From Cinnamomum chago (lineage: Eukaryota; Streptophyta; Magnoliopsida; Laurales; Lauraceae), in the NCBI GenBank assembly GCA_038049695.1, contig CP142452.1, forward strand, positions 32,290,501-32,354,500: 64,000 bases of DNA, written 5' to 3'. Below, piece after piece: positions 1-11,889 of the stretch. The notes below the pieces were generated by a model. It did not search any database. It saw nothing but the letters and a program-made list of their open reading frames with translations, and had not been told where the DNA came from. The position numbers and the translations under genes were made by a program. How positions within the stretch are numbered: position 1 is the first letter of the stretch; the number at the start of each line of letters is the position of its first letter.

Positions 1-451
1 TTTTTACTCATCGATTAAGGTACTTATCAACCCCTTCTTCATCTGACGGTTTTGGGTCCTTCTTCTCAAAAGGATTTCATCACCACCGTCCAGATTTGTG
101 GATCTTCATCCAAATCTGCTCAAACTTGGACTGGAGGACATACTTTTGATCCTTTCTAGGATTATATACTTTGATCTGAGATTGGACACCATTGTGGGCC
201 CCACGCACCACTTCTGCCTTGAAAATCCAGTTCGTCTGGCTCCTGTTTTGGGTGTTTTCTGTGGTGATTTCTCCTGCTTTCACATATCATCAAATCTGAT
301 CGCATCTTTCATGCTTGGTTAGTGAAAATCATAGCATATTACTTCGTTCTTTACATTATGCTTTGCTGTGATCTGCTCCTATACTGCTATTGTTCTTCTC
401 TGCTACTGTTCACTGCTACTGTCTGTGTGGTCTCTGCTGCATTCAGTAACA

Positions 452-3400
452 ATGGACAAATATGATGTTATTCCAATTAAATTTAATGGGAATAATTATA
501 TGGCCTGGTCTTTTCATCTCAAGAATTTTGTGGAAGGCGAAGGACTGTTTGGTTATCTTGATGGATCGATAACTAAACCTACTACTATAAGTGCTACTGA
601 CACAAAAGCATTATCCACCTGGTCCAAAGAAAATGCTAAGGTGGTCACATGGATTCTTAACTCCATTGATCCTCCTCTTGCCATTGCTCTTCAAGCATAT
701 AATGCTGCCGCTGATATGTGGGCACATCTCAAGAAAATTTATCATCAAACGAATAAAGCACGCAAATTTCACTTGGATAGTGAAATTGCTAAATTCAATC
801 AAGGAGATAAATCTGTGCAAGAGTACTTTAATGGGTTTCTCACCTTATGGACTGAGCGGGATGCCATGATCATTCAATCTGTTTCTTCTGGATTTCTGTC
901 TGAGGCTCTCAAATTACAAGAGGAAACTCACATCAGTCAGTTCCTTATGAACCTCAAACCCGAATTCGAATCGGTTCGGTCTGCTCTCATGAATAGAGAA
1001 GTATCTGCGAACCTGGATACCTACTTCCAAAAGGTCCTTCGAGAAGAACTTCGCCTGAACTCACAGTGTGCCATTGTTGAAGACCCAAAGGCATTTCTAG
1101 CTCCTCTTCCGGCTGATTTTGCTCTCTTGGCAGCCCCCAATCAGAAGCCTACTCAATGCTATGAATGCAAAGGTTTCGGTCATATTGCCAAGAACTGTCG
1201 TAAGAAACTGGTGTGCAGGTATTGCAAACGCTCTGGTCATCTTATTGATGACTGTCGGAGCTTACAGCGAAAGAATGGGCCCCAGCAGAAGCAGAATCCT
1301 TCCAACTTGCCCAGACAAAATACTCCAGCTGCATTCCAAGTTCAAGCATCTTTTCCTGATATAGGAAGCACCTCTTTTGGGTCCGTCTCCATGACTCCTG
1401 CCCAGATTCAAGATTTGATTCAGAATACAGTTACTTCGGCATACGCATTTATGGGCTTTACTGGTGGTCGGTATCAACCTCATTCTCCTCTAGCATTTCC
1501 TGCATTTCATTCTTCACTCTCTGAGTCTTCATCTATCACCACATCCACATGGTTTCTAGATTCAGGAGCATCAAACCACATGACTTCTGTCAACAGTAGC
1601 TTTACAAACTCTCAACCTTACCTTGGAAAAGACAAAATCACCACTGCTAATGGCGACCAATTACCCATTTCTGGTATTGGTACCATTACTTTATCCAGTA
1701 TTTCTAGCTAGTCTATCAGCCTTCCCAATGTCTACTTTGTTTCCAAATTATCAGCCAATTTACTTTCTGTAGGACAACTTATTGATGATGAGTACAGTGT
1801 TAACTTTTCTTCTACTGGTTGTGTCATACAGGAGTGGCAAACTGGGAAGGTGATCGCGACGGAGAGTAAACATGGTCAACTGTTTCTGCTGGACATTGGA
1901 CTTCATTCTCTATTTTCTTCTTCTCCTCCTAATTTCAATAAAATGTGGAATGTGTGGCATAGTCGTCTTGGTCATGTGAACAATGCTTCTTTACTTTCTT
2001 TGTTTAAAATTGGTTGCTTAGAACCTACTATTGATAATAAAATGGTTACCTCTTTCCTTCAATCAAAGTGTGAAACGTGTTGCTTAAGTAAGAGTCATAT
2101 TTTGCCTTTTCCTATTCATCATTCTCGTGCATTATCATCTTTTGACATTATTCACACGGATGTTGGGGGAATTGCACCCACATTGAGTAGGACTGGGTTC
2201 AAGTATTATGTGACATTCATTGATGATCATTCTCGTTTCACTTGGATTTATTTCATGCACTTCAAATCTGAAGTTTTTTCTCTTTTCCAAAAGTTTTACA
2301 AAATGGTTCAAACACAATTTCAGAAAGAAATAAAAATCCTTAGGTCTGACTCTGGTGGAGAATACATGTCCCATGATTTTTCTACCTTCCTTTCTGATAA
2401 AGGAATTCTTCACCAAAAATCCTGCTCGTATACTCCACAACAAAATGGTGTTGCGGAGAGGAAGAACAGACATATTCTTGAAACTGTTCGTTCTCTCCTT
2501 CTTGCATCCTTAGTTCCTCCCACCTTTTGGTGTGATGCTGCACAGACTGCTGTTTATCTCCTCAATCGTCATCCTAGCTCAGTTCTAGGAAAGACTACTC
2601 CTTATGAAACTCTCTTTGGTCATGCCCCTTCATATTCTCACTTACGAGTTTTTGGCTGCCTGTGCTTTGTTCATCTTCCACCTACAGAGCGCACTAAGTT
2701 GTCTCCTCAAGCTACCAAATGTGTCTTTCTAGGTTACAGTACTGAACACAAGGGATTTCTGTGTTATGATCAATCCGAAAAACGCATGCACATATCTTGT
2801 AATGTGATCTTCTTGGAACACATTCCTTTCTTTTCTTTGCGCTTGGATAATCACCCTATTGCTGTGTCTTATATGCCGCACTTCCCTGCAACTTCTCCAC
2901 CTCCTATCACCAATGTCTATGTCCGGCGTAACACGGTTCCTCCTGTGGGGACTCCTTCTCCTGATCCTCTTCCCGTGCCACCTACTGCACCCTCAGATAT
3001 TAATGCTTCTTCTGATAGTATCATACCCCTACGACGCTCTAGTCGTCCTTCAGTTACCCCTGACCGTTATGGCTTTCCTGCTCTTTTCACTTCTTTGGAT
3101 AGTGCTCCTATACCTACCTCATATTCACAGGCCTCGAAGATTGCTTACTGGCAGGATGCTATGACTGAGGAGTTGCTTGCTCTAGAAGCAAACAAAACAT
3201 GGGAGTTGGTACCAGGCCCTAACGGTGCATCTGTAATCGGCAGTAAATGGATCTATTCCATAAAAAGTTCACTCTAATGGGAGTCTGACCGCTACAAAGC
3301 CAGATTAGTTGCACAGGGTTATAAGCAGGAATATGGAATTGACTATGAGGAGACCTTTGCACCAGTGGCTAAAATGACAACTGTTCGCACTCTCTTTTGT

Positions 3401-4660
3401 GTAGCTGCAGCCCGCAACTGGCCCCTATGGCAAATGGATGTCAAAAATGCCTTTCTTCATGGCGACTTGCGTGAGACTGTGTATTTAAAACCACCTCTGG
3501 GATATGCTTGTCCTCCACAACATGTTTGTAAATTGAAGAAAGCTCTTTATGGGCTTAAGCAGGCTCCGAGGGCTTGGTTTGATAAATTTCAGACAACAAT
3601 CCTTCAAGCTGGCTTTCGCCAGAGTCACTCTGATAGTTCCCTCTTCATCAGATGGACTCCGAAAGGCTACACATTTCTCTTAGTCTATGTTGATGATATG
3701 ATTCTTAGTGGCAATGATGTTGCTGGCATTATGGATCTCAAACTTCATCTTACTCGCCACTTCAGAATGAAGGATCTTGGTCCTCTCACTTACTTTCTGG
3801 GGCTTGAGTTTGTGAGTAACAAATCTAGCATTCGGGTCCATCAGCGCAAATATGCTACAGATTTGATTAACTCGGCAAGGCTTGACGATGCTCACACTGT
3901 TGATACGCCTATGGAATTGAACAGCAAACTCAGTTCGAATGATGGCCCTCCCCTGGATGATCCCTCTATTTTCCAGCGGATAGTTGGTAGTTTGCTCTAC
4001 TTAACTATGACTCGGCCGGATATTTCTCATGTTGTTCATACGGTTAGCCAGTTTGTTAGCAATCCCCATAAACCTCACCTTGCAGCGGCTTTACGCATAC
4101 TCCGCTATGTTAAAGGCACTCTTCACCATGGTCTATTCTACTCTTCGGGTACTTCTTTGTGCTTATCTGCTTATGCTGATGCCGACTGGGCTGGTTGTCC
4201 CGATTCTCGACGCTCTACTACTGGCTGGTGTATGTTTCTTGGGGATTCTCTCATTTCGTGGAAGTGCAAGAAGCAAACCACCATTTCGAAGTCTTCTGCT
4301 GAGGCAGAATATCGGGCAATGTCCTCTGCTAGTGCCGAAATCATCTGGCTATGCCGTCTTTTGTGTGAATTCGGTGTTCTCCTTGGTCGTTCTACACCTC
4401 TTCATGGTGACAACACTAGTGCTACCAGAATTGCTAACAATCCAGTCTTTCATGAAACGACGAAACACATTGAGATTGATTGTCACTTCATCCATCAGCA
4501 TGTCGTTACTGAGAAGATATCCCTTCCTCATGTCTCTACTCTTAACCAGTTGGCGGATATATTCACCAAGGCTCTTCCCAAAACGCGTCATCATGATCTT
4601 ACTTCCAAATTGATGTTTTCTGCCTTACCACATCAATTTGAGGGGGAGTGTAGAAGATAA
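452..4660 (+). pseudogene. copia gag-pol polyprotein, one frame with two interruptions
   Basis: This would encode a polyprotein of about 1,402 residues that packages, copies and integrates the element. I chose ATG 452 over an in-frame ATG at 368 because the N-terminus MDKYDVIPIKFNGNNY is a typical copia Gag start. Two CCHC zinc knuckles begin near residue 236. The aspartic protease motif DSGA starts at about residue 370. Then come the integrase zinc finger (WHSRLGH), core motifs including HTDVGG and SDSGGEY, the RT catalytic YVDD at about residue 1079, and an RNase H domain (ADADWAGC). Lesion one is a TAG at 1709-1711. Lesion two is a compensated frameshift: an extra A near 3253 and a missing T near 3288, judged against copy B, with TAA at 3275-3277 between them. 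Downstream and upstream share the same frame. The stop codon lies inside the start of the 3' LTR. Confidence 0.85.
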
Positions 4661-4965
4661 CTCATGAACTAAATAGGCCCATATACACTAATCTTGGCCC
4701 ATCTAGGCCCATGTAGAATATCCCACGTGTGGGACTGGGATAAACCTCATACAGCTTGTATTATGGATATACTTCTATGTATAGAGATTAGGATTCTTTT
4801 ATTCCTTAATTTCTGATTGTAATTAGATAGATTGTAATTGCTGCCGATTAATAGCTTGTAATTGGGGTAAATACTATTATAAAATGGTTGGTCGATCCTC
4901 TGTTGAGGTATCAACTTTTCCTCCAAGCTCTTCTCTTCTATCTCTCTGCATGATCATTCATAATC
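4649..4965 (+). repeat. 3' LTR of copia A
   Basis: It begins TGTAGAAGATAAC directly after the purine tract TTTGAGGGGGAG, the expected junction for second-strand priming. The right edge is set by the point (about 4966) where sequence becomes collinear with copia A's own pol region near 2871, that is, where truncated copy B starts. No second LTR is in the window, so the edge is approximate. Confidence 0.6.
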
Positions 4966-4969
4966 TATC

Positions 4970-6764
4970 AATATCCTATCTGCCACAATTCTCGGAGTCT
5001 ACTTCTCCATCACCTCTTCCCAAAGTCTATGTCTGGCGGAACAAGGTCCCTCCTCTGGCGACTCCCTCTCCTAATCTTCTCCCAGCGCCGCCTATTGAGT
5101 CCTCAGGTAATGATACTTCTTCTGATAGCACCATTTCGCTGCGACGTTCTAGTCGTCCTTCTGTTGCCCCTAACCGCTATGGATTTTCTGCTCTTCTTAC
5201 TTCCTTAGATAGTACTCTTATACTCACCTCATATTCACAGGCCTCAAAGGCTACTTACTGGTCGGATGCCTAAGGAATTAGTTGTTCTTGAAGCAAACCA
5301 AACATGCGAATTGGTACCGGCCCCGGATGGAGCCTCTGTGATTGGCAGCAAATGGATATACTCCGTCAAAGTACACTCTGATGGGAGTCTTGATCGCTAC
5401 AAAGCCAAATTGGTTGCATAGGGATATAAGCAAGATTATGGAATTGACTATGAGGTAACATTTGCACCAGTGGCGAAAATGACCACCGTTCGTACTCTTC
5501 TTTGTGTCGCGAGGGCCCGCAACTGGCCTCTATGGCAAATAGACGAAAAAAAATGCTTTTCTACATGCGGACTTGCGCGAGACTATTTATTTAAAACCTC
5601 CACTAGGATATGCTTATCCTCCAAAGCATGTGTGCAAATTGAGGAAAGCTCTTTATGAGCTTAAACAAGCTCCCCGGGCTTGGTTTGATAAGTTCCGGGT
5701 AGCAATCCTTCAAGCCGGATTTCGCTAGAGTCACTCTAATAGTTCCCTCTTCCTAAGATGGACATCGAAGGGCTACACATTCCTCTTGGTCTATGTTGAT
5801 GATATGATTATCAGTGGAAATGATACTACCGGCATTACGGATCTCACACCACCTTATTCGCCACTTCGGAATGAAGGATCTTGGTCCTCTCACCCACTTT
5901 CTGGGGCTTGAGTTTGTGCGTAACAAATCAGCCATTAGGGTCCTTCAGCGCAAATATGCGACAAATTTGATCACGTCAACCAGGCTTGATGATGCTCACA
6001 CTTTTGATACACCTCTGTAATTGAACAACAAATTCAGTTCCGATGATGGCACTCCCCTAGATGATCCATCTGTTTTCCAACAGATAGTTGGTAGTCTGCT
6101 CTACTTAACTATGACTCGGCCGGATATTTCTCATGCAGTTTATATGCTAAGTCAGTTTATTAGCAATCCCCACAAACCGCACATTGTTGCTGCGTTACGC
6201 ATCCTCCGCTATGTTAAAGGAACTCTTCATCATGGTCTTTTCTTCCCTTCTGATACTTCTCTGCAATTATCAGCTTATGTAGATGCTGACTGGGCTGGCT
6301 GTCCACACTCTCAGAGGTCTATCACTGGCTGGTGTATGTTTCTTGGGAAATCTCTGATTTCATGGAAGTGCAAAAAGCAAACCGCTGTCTCAAAGTCTTC
6401 TACTGAGGCAGAATATCGGGCGATGTCCTCCGTCAATGCTGAAATTATCTGGCTCCGCCGCCTTCTGTGTGAATTGGGTGTTCTTGTTGGTAATTCCACA
6501 CCTCTCCACGGGGAAAATACCAGTGCTATCAGAATTGCCAACAACCCGGTCTTCCATGAAAGAACAAAGCACATTGAGATTGACTTTCACTTCATCCGTC
6601 CACATGTCGTTACTGAGAAGATAACTCTGCCTCATGTCTCTTCTTTTAACCAGTTGGTGGATATCTTCACCAAAGCACTTCTCAAACAGCGTCATCATGA
6701 TCTAACTCGCAAATTGATGTTTTCAATCTTACCACATCAATTTGAGGGGGAGTGTAGAAGATAA
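4970..6764 (+). pseudogene. 5'-truncated copia pol (copy B): end of integrase, RT, RNase H
   Basis: Collinear with positions from about 2871 to 4660 of copia A and clearly homologous, but missing gag, protease and most of integrase. It is broken by many stops and frameshifts, for example a TAG in the RT N-terminal part near 5418 and an extra A-run near 5547. The RNase H part (6021-6764) is still open and keeps ADWAGC, the SKSSTEAEY stretch and the HIEIDFHFI region. It ends at the same PPT/LTR junction as copy A. The 5' truncation directly against the LTR of copy A suggests recombination or a nested insertion followed by deletion. Confidence 0.85.
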
Positions 6765-7048
6765 CAGGCCCGGCCCATGAACAACCACACGTGGGATATA
6801 CTCAAATCTGTATAGCAGTATAGGATAGGATTTAGTCTCTAATTTCTCTCCTTCTATATATAGGATATGATTTATTCTTTTCATTCTTTTGTTATTCTGA
6901 TTTGTATCTAATTTGTAATCTTTACTTAATTAGAGCCTTGATTAAGGCATCATATCAATATAAATAGAACTGTCGATGTTCTGCGTAGGCACGACCTTCT
7001 CCCACTGTTTCTCTTCTTCTTCCTCTCCCTTCTTCACAAATTATTACA
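6753..7048 (+). repeat. 3' LTR of copia B
   Basis: It starts TGTAGAAGATAAC after the tract TTTGAGGGGGAG at 6741-6752 and plausibly ends ...TTATTACA at 7048, giving the usual TG...CA termini. It shares only its first bases and general composition with the LTR of copy A, so the two copies belong to different subfamilies. Confidence 0.6.
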
Positions 7049-7205
7049 GTATAGTCACTGTCTCGGAGTGTTATTGCTGATTGGATATTGTTCTATGAAA
7101 TACTAACTTACTGTTTCGTTTGTGTCCTTTTCCATCTGCATGGTTAAGCGAGTAACTCCTTTGTTTAGGGGTTTATTATGGCAAAAGGTAGTGTGAATTT
7201 AAAAA

Positions 7206-8012
7206 CAGGGAACTCAAGTTAAAATTCTTTAAACTAATTACAGTGACTTTATTGGGACAAACTATCTGAGTATTCTCAATCTGCTACATCCACACTTGCG
7301 GGCGAAAGGAAGCTGGGATATATAAATGGCCGAATCAAACCACCATAAGAAGATAACCCATCTTACAGAAATTGGGAAGCTCATGACAGTATTGTTATGT
7401 CATGGCTTCTACAATCAATGGAAGAGTATTTCCCAGACAATTATGTTCTCAAAAACAGCAAAGATACTTAGGATGGTGTGACTACTTAATATTTTTAGAA
7501 GTAAAGTTCTGCAAGGATATATGAACTACAATTGGAAATAGGTAAATTTCAACATAATGATTGTACGGGAGGAAGTTATTTTTCTACTTAAATAAGTACA
7601 TGAGAAAAATTGAGTCATTATCAACGTCTCCCTAAGTCTGATGAGTGGAGAAAATATATTGACAATCAAAATATTTATGATCTTCGAGGTTTAAATCCTA
7701 AATGAGTATATCCGGCTACTATCTTATCTTCAGATATCTTGCCCTTTTCTGGAACTGTTTATCTTTTATTCTGCATGAGGAAAGTCATTTTAGGATCATG
7801 AAAGCGTCATAAGTCAACCTGAAAGGTCAACTTTTGTATCTAACACCCTAAAAGAGGAAAAGAAAATAGAAAAACAGCCAACTCCTGAAGAAAAAGATAA
7901 ACCTGCACACAATGTGGAAAAACTAGGCAAAAGAAGGAGATGTGTTCGACTTGATTTGTTGCACATGGAAGTTCCAAAACTATCAGAAGCAGCTATAACA
8001 CTGTTTCAACGA
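7206..8012 (+). pseudogene. degenerate copia-type gag remnant
   Basis: No open frame survives, but reading across frames gives Gag-like pieces in the expected order. There is a NYLxWS-like start, a piece reading HDSIVMSWLLQSMEEY (around 7380-7425), then a EIGKFxQND-like block, a REESHRxVM-like block near 7775-7810, and a decayed zinc knuckle (CTQCGKTRQKKEMC, its histidine replaced by Gln) near 7905-7945. It is an old Gag fragment of a different family from copies A and B. Function is lost. Confidence 0.55.
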
Positions 8013-8659
8013 AAAGAAGGTAAGACTGGCCATAGTTACCTAATTCGGTGAAGAGCCCCCTGAACCCATTTGAATCAAATAATTCAGAGTTCAATTTGGG
8101 TAAATTTGGGTCTCAAAAAATAAAAGAGGTTTGTCTCAGTTCAGAGATGGAAAGGAAAAATGAAAGGAGGAGAAAAGAGGAGTCAATCTCCCTCTCCTTC
8201 CCTCAGACAGCTCTCTCTACTTCAATCACATCAATGTATTTTTGTAGAAAGCAATTAATGCTTCCACTCTTTCTCTCTCTTTCATCAGATCACATTTTAC
8301 AGAAAGTAATAATAGCTTACTTTCTTCTTTCCTTCATCCAGTGACTCACTGAATATTATTGGGAAATTTGTGAAAAAGAAAAATTATATACCTTGATTTA
8401 GTTAATAAAGACGGATGCATTCTTATGATATATCAGTGTCATGAGAGAGAGAGAGAGAGAGGGACCGGGAGAGATTTATCTTTATCAAACTTATTCTATG
8501 TTGGATGATCAAAGGCTACTAAAAAGTAACATACAATAATTTATAATAACAAAAGAAAAAGAATCCAAAACACATATAACATCAATGATTTAACCATTAT
8601 AACAACCTACAATTTAAATAAAATAAGATAAAATAAAACGGCACTAAAGTGAATCTTAC
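8013..8659. other. non-coding stretch inside a putative intron, with a short GA microsatellite
   Basis: AT-rich sequence with no convincing coding content on either strand. A (GA)n run lies at about 8443-8462. If the MRPL46-like gene is intact, this is its second intron on the minus strand. I searched it by eye for the next conserved block of that protein and found none. Confidence 0.5.
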
Positions 8660-8725
8660 CGAGCATCAGATCTTCCTAAGACCTCGTCAGGATATTTCCG
8701 CCGGTATTGTTGTGTCCACTGAAAT
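8660..8725 (-). CDS. mitochondrial ribosomal protein L46-like, exon 2
   Basis: A 66-bp minus-strand exon. The acceptor is ...CATTAG just above 8725 and the donor is GTAAGA from 8659 down. Joined to exon 1 it completes a Ser codon and reads FQWTQQYRRKYPDEVLGRSDAR, in phase, ending after two bases of the last Arg codon. That matches the block following EFS in plant L46 homologues as I remember them. Exon 3 is not seen between here and 7048. It may lie left of the copia cluster, which would put copia A, copia B and the gag fossil inside intron 2, or it may be lost. Confidence 0.65.
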
Positions 8726-9756
8726 CTAATGTTAAGCATTTCATTGATCAGAACTTATGCACAAGCAGTTTGCATCAACGAGAGGGGCAAAAACTAAGAG
8801 AAAAGCATAGGTAACAAGAAACAGTACTCAATGGTATGAAGTGAGCTCTTCAACCAGTGACCCAACCATAGATGGTGCTAAAAAAATTCATCGATCAAAC
8901 AACTTTCTAATCCCCCACTCACAGTGACCCTAGAGGGATGGGGCATTTAAACTAGTCCAAACCATGTCCAAGCCCAGCTCATTTAATTATGGGTCCTAAT
9001 AGAACAAGAGGTAGTACATCACCCCATTTCATAATATGCAATTTTAGGAGATTTGAAGATAATGTATTGATGTTTCCTTATAGTGTATGTTTGTGTCTCA
9101 CTGCTCCTCATATCCACCAATAAGCCCGTTGCTTGCGCTTGCTAGCAGGCAGTGCGCACGCACACACAAACACCCTTTACTTTGATCCTCCCTAGTTAAA
9201 AAGTTTGGCTTTGAGGTGACTTAGCTTATTTTATAGTCAATAGTAGAACTCTTTAAGCCAACCCAAATTGATAGAACAATGATAAAACGACGACAATAAA
9301 TCAAGATGATTACAATGCCTCTATTGGAAGGGATACTTAGTTTAATCTCCAACTGCCATTCTATCAGTCATTTTTATGAGGTCGGTACCATGGGTACTTC
9401 TTGGGTGTTGATTTTCAATTAAATTGGACAAGCAAGGCAACCCATTATCACAGCATAAAAGTGTTTCTGTCATGTGGGTAAGAGATACGATAACCAACAG
9501 GTATTTTATTACTCATTTTCAGTTAAAATACAAAGGGGTGCCTCAGGTACTATTTGGATGGACTCATGTGAATCAATGACTGACTAATATTCCTGGGGCA
9601 AATGAAACTAAGTGTCATAGTTCTGTCACAAATCACAAGTGAGATAGAAACATTGAAACATTCCAATACACTCACTTTGATCTTATTACCTATCTTGTCA
9701 AAAATTATAGATTGTGAAACCAAAAGACAGGAAACTGTGATGAAGGAGGGAATTAC
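8726..9756 (-). other. intron 1 of the MRPL46-like gene
   Basis: A minus-strand intron of 1,031 bp with a GT donor (complement of 9755-9756) and an AG acceptor (complement of 8726-8727). Joining the flanking exons keeps the frame and restores a conserved block, which is the main support. I see no gene or clear transposon inside. Confidence 0.6.
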
Positions 9757-9911
9757 GAGAATTCTTGGAATGCATAGACAATGGGATCAATCTTGGGGAT
9801 GACAACAGGCAATCGCTCGAAGAGAACAGCAGCTACAATCTTTTCAGAAGCAGCAGACGTGCAAAACCCTCTCCGTTTCAAAGATCGAGCAATTGATGTA
9901 GACGCCTGCAT
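9757..9911 (-). CDS. mitochondrial ribosomal protein L46-like, exon 1 (start codon)
   Basis: Predicted nuclear gene for a large-subunit mitoribosome protein. The first 51 residues are MQASTSIARSLKRRGFCTS followed by a block containing EKIVAAVLFERLPVV and PKIDPIVYAFQEF. The N-terminus is basic, hydroxylated and free of acidic residues, as expected for a mitochondrial presequence. The VLFERLPVVIPKIDP block is the start of the L46 N-terminal domain in plant homologues (from memory, not from a search). I prefer the ATG at 9911-9909 to an in-frame ATG at 10022-10020, because the upstream extension is charged and unlike a presequence. The exon ends at a GTAATT donor (9756 down), and intron 1 is 9756-8726. 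Only two exons are visible, so the gene may be interrupted, extend left of the window, or be a fragment. Confidence 0.65.
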
Positions 9912-10238
9912 TTTCTGCCCGAGACCTTCGGATTTCTTTCTTTCTTTCCTCTCTGCTTCTGAAAAACCCTCTCCCCCTAAAACCCTACCAACTGAGGTTG
10001 AGGTCCTGTCTGTGGCAAGCAACGTTGTAAAATCCTTGACGGGAATGGAGAAGGCGGAGCCCAGTCCCTGATATGCAAATGCAAGTTAAAATACTGCACC
10101 TAGGGCGTAGGGCCTAGGCCCTTGGACTCGGTTGGCTTTGGGCGAGCGACCTGGGCTCGGCCCAAATATGGTGAAGGCGACAAGCCCTTAAATCATTCAT
10201 CTTTTATTACGAGGCCCCTTTTTCAATTGTCACATGCA
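9912..10238 (-). promoter_or_regulatory. 5' UTR and proximal promoter of the MRPL46-like gene
   Basis: The minus strand carries a TGGGCC motif (complement of 10159-10164) and a 12-bp palindrome GGGCCTAGGCCC at 10110-10121. TGGGCY 'site II' motifs are common upstream of plant ribosomal and mitochondrial-protein genes. Plus-strand AAAACCCT at about 9978-9985 is a telo-box-like sequence in the presumed leader. The call rests on motif matches and position only. Confidence 0.35.
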
Positions 10239-10485
10239 TTTAGGCCTGTTAACGGGACGGGATGGGCTTGGTCTTGGGTTTGGGCTTGGGCTGTCTAATT
10301 GGATATTGGGTGGGCCTGTCAGGGGTTGTCCAATTCCAGCCCTAAATGGAACAGGCCTATATCAAATCCCACCCAGCACGGACCCAGGCTGGGCTAGGGC
10401 CAGGGCTAGGGCCGGGCCGGGCTTTTTAGACAGATGTCTCTAAAGCTCAGAAACCACCAGTTTTTCTCCTGTTTCTAGTAGTATC

Positions 10486-10729
10486 CATCTCATGCATAAA
10501 ACTTCATTTCAACTCCCCAAAGGTCTCTCCCTTTTGCATTTGCTATTGATCCAAAGCCCATCTCATTTTTGTTGATCTATTCTTTGAAGAGACAACAAAA
10601 GGCTCCGAACTCAAAGGCCTCCACATTTTTCTTTTAGTTTTTTTCCAATTAGGCCTTTCTATCCCATGCATAAAAGCCACATTTCAACTCTCCAAAAGCC
10701 TCTCCTTCTGCATTTGGTATTGATCCACA
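10486..10729 (+). repeat. internal direct duplication of about 71 bp
   Basis: Positions 10486-10556 and 10659-10729 are imperfect direct repeats. Both contain CATGCATAAAA, ATTTCAACTC, CTCCAAA-like and TATTGATCCA blocks in the same order. They lie inside the hAT-like element and have no coding meaning that I can see. Confidence 0.6.
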
Positions 10730-11156
10730 TAAAACATACAAACAACACCAAACATAAAACATAAACAAAATTAAAAGAAACCTGTTATCAGTAGCACCAA
10801 AGCTTACAGATACTAGGATACAAAATAGAAAGCAAGTGTCCTGATCTATATATAAAATGCCAAAAAGACTCTACTAATACCAAACAGATAAAGTGAAGAA
10901 GAAGAAGAAGAAGTTAGATAAAGAAGATAAATGAAGAACACTGTATTGGGTTTCTTTTTCACATTTCTTGCATCATCGTGTAATGACCTCAACAATCAAC
11001 ATATATAGAGGATCTGAGAATCTGTTACAAAAACAAATCTAATTAACTGAATTGGTTATCAAAAGCAATAATGTAAAATGCATGATGTAGTTCTATTCCA
11101 GAACTATCCCTGTCATAAAAAATAAATTTGTTTTGACTCAGTGAATTAGATATTTA

Positions 11157-11412
11157 GGCTGCGTTTGGTCACAGCAACTACTTATAGCGATTAAGGTTAT
11201 GTAGAAGTTGTTGATGTTGCTGATAACTAAAAGCTGTTGCTGTTGCTGAAGCTGGGGGGACCAAGATTATGGAATATCAGCGATTTGAGGCTCTAGAAGT
11301 TGTCGTTGTTGCTGTAGCTTGTTGTTGTCTTGTATTTGCGTTTGGCCAATCGCTGTACCAATCGCTAATCGATATACCAATCGCTAGGAAGTTGCTACAG
11401 CCAAACGCACCC
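11157..11412. mobile_element. Tourist-like MITE (PIF/Harbinger type)
   Basis: A 256-bp element with terminal inverted repeats: GGCTGCGTTTGG at the left end and the complement of GGGTGCGTTTGG at the right. Both ends continue with a related GCAACT motif. It is flanked on each side by TTA (11154-11156 and 11413-11415), the target duplication typical of PIF/Harbinger elements. It is non-coding. Confidence 0.7.
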
Positions 11413-11889
11413 TTAGAGTGTTTCTGGTGTGTTCTGTAAACACAAACAACGTCCTCCCATGATGATATGTTAGACGCTCATTTCTTGGCATGTTTCAAAT
11501 CCCTTAAGTTGCTAGATACTTACACATCATACACCTACACAAAACAACCATCAAAAGATTTTCAATACAAAATGAGTAAAAGTGCTGAAGGGTGGGCTTG
11601 GACGGGGCTGGGCTAGCCCAGTCCCAATCCCATTTTGGCTAGGCTTTAAAACGATTGTCTCAAAAATTCTGCGAAAGTAATGTATTTTTGGGCTTGGACC
11701 GGGCCGGGCCTGGTACCCATTTTAACGGGCTATTTTGTCCTATGAGAAAAAGAAAATCCAATTTATTTTATTATAGAGGATTTTTGTTTTCTACATGAGG
11801 AGTAGGATTGTAGAATACGTTTCTATTGCACAAATGGAGATTTGTAAAGAGTGGAATCCTCTTTTGCTCCACAAATGTGCAATTTTTTT

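Larger units (their letters stand above)
1..4965 (+). mobile_element. Ty1/copia retrotransposon A, nearly intact coding region, 5' LTR outside the window
   Basis: A plus-strand copia element. The window opens in sequence with no recognisable LTR end or primer-binding site, so I read 1-451 as leader and place the 5' LTR to the left. One long gag-pol frame follows (452-4660), then a polypurine tract at 4638-4648 and the 3' LTR from 4649. The order gag, protease, integrase, reverse transcriptase, RNase H is that of Ty1/copia. A second, 5'-truncated copia copy of a related family abuts the 3' LTR near 4966. Confidence 0.85.
10239..11738. mobile_element. non-autonomous hAT-like element with GGGC-rich ends, copy 1
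   Basis: The left end begins TAGGCCTGTTAACGGGACGG and the right end finishes ...TACCCATTTTAACGGGCTA. Both subterminal regions are full of GGGCTTGGGC / GGGCCGGGC repeats, as in plant hAT families. The element carries no transposase. Its interior is mostly unrelated sequence and hosts a Tourist-type MITE. I could not find a convincing 8-bp target duplication, so the ends are approximate. A second copy with the same end structure lies at 21137-24142. Confidence 0.4.

Noticed and set aside
1..451. 5' LTR of copia A
   Set aside because: No similarity to the 3' LTR at 4649-4965 and no primer-binding site was found, so this is more likely leader.
10234..10443. Gly/Leu-rich open frame
   Set aside because: A by-product of GGGCTTGGGC repeats at a transposon end.
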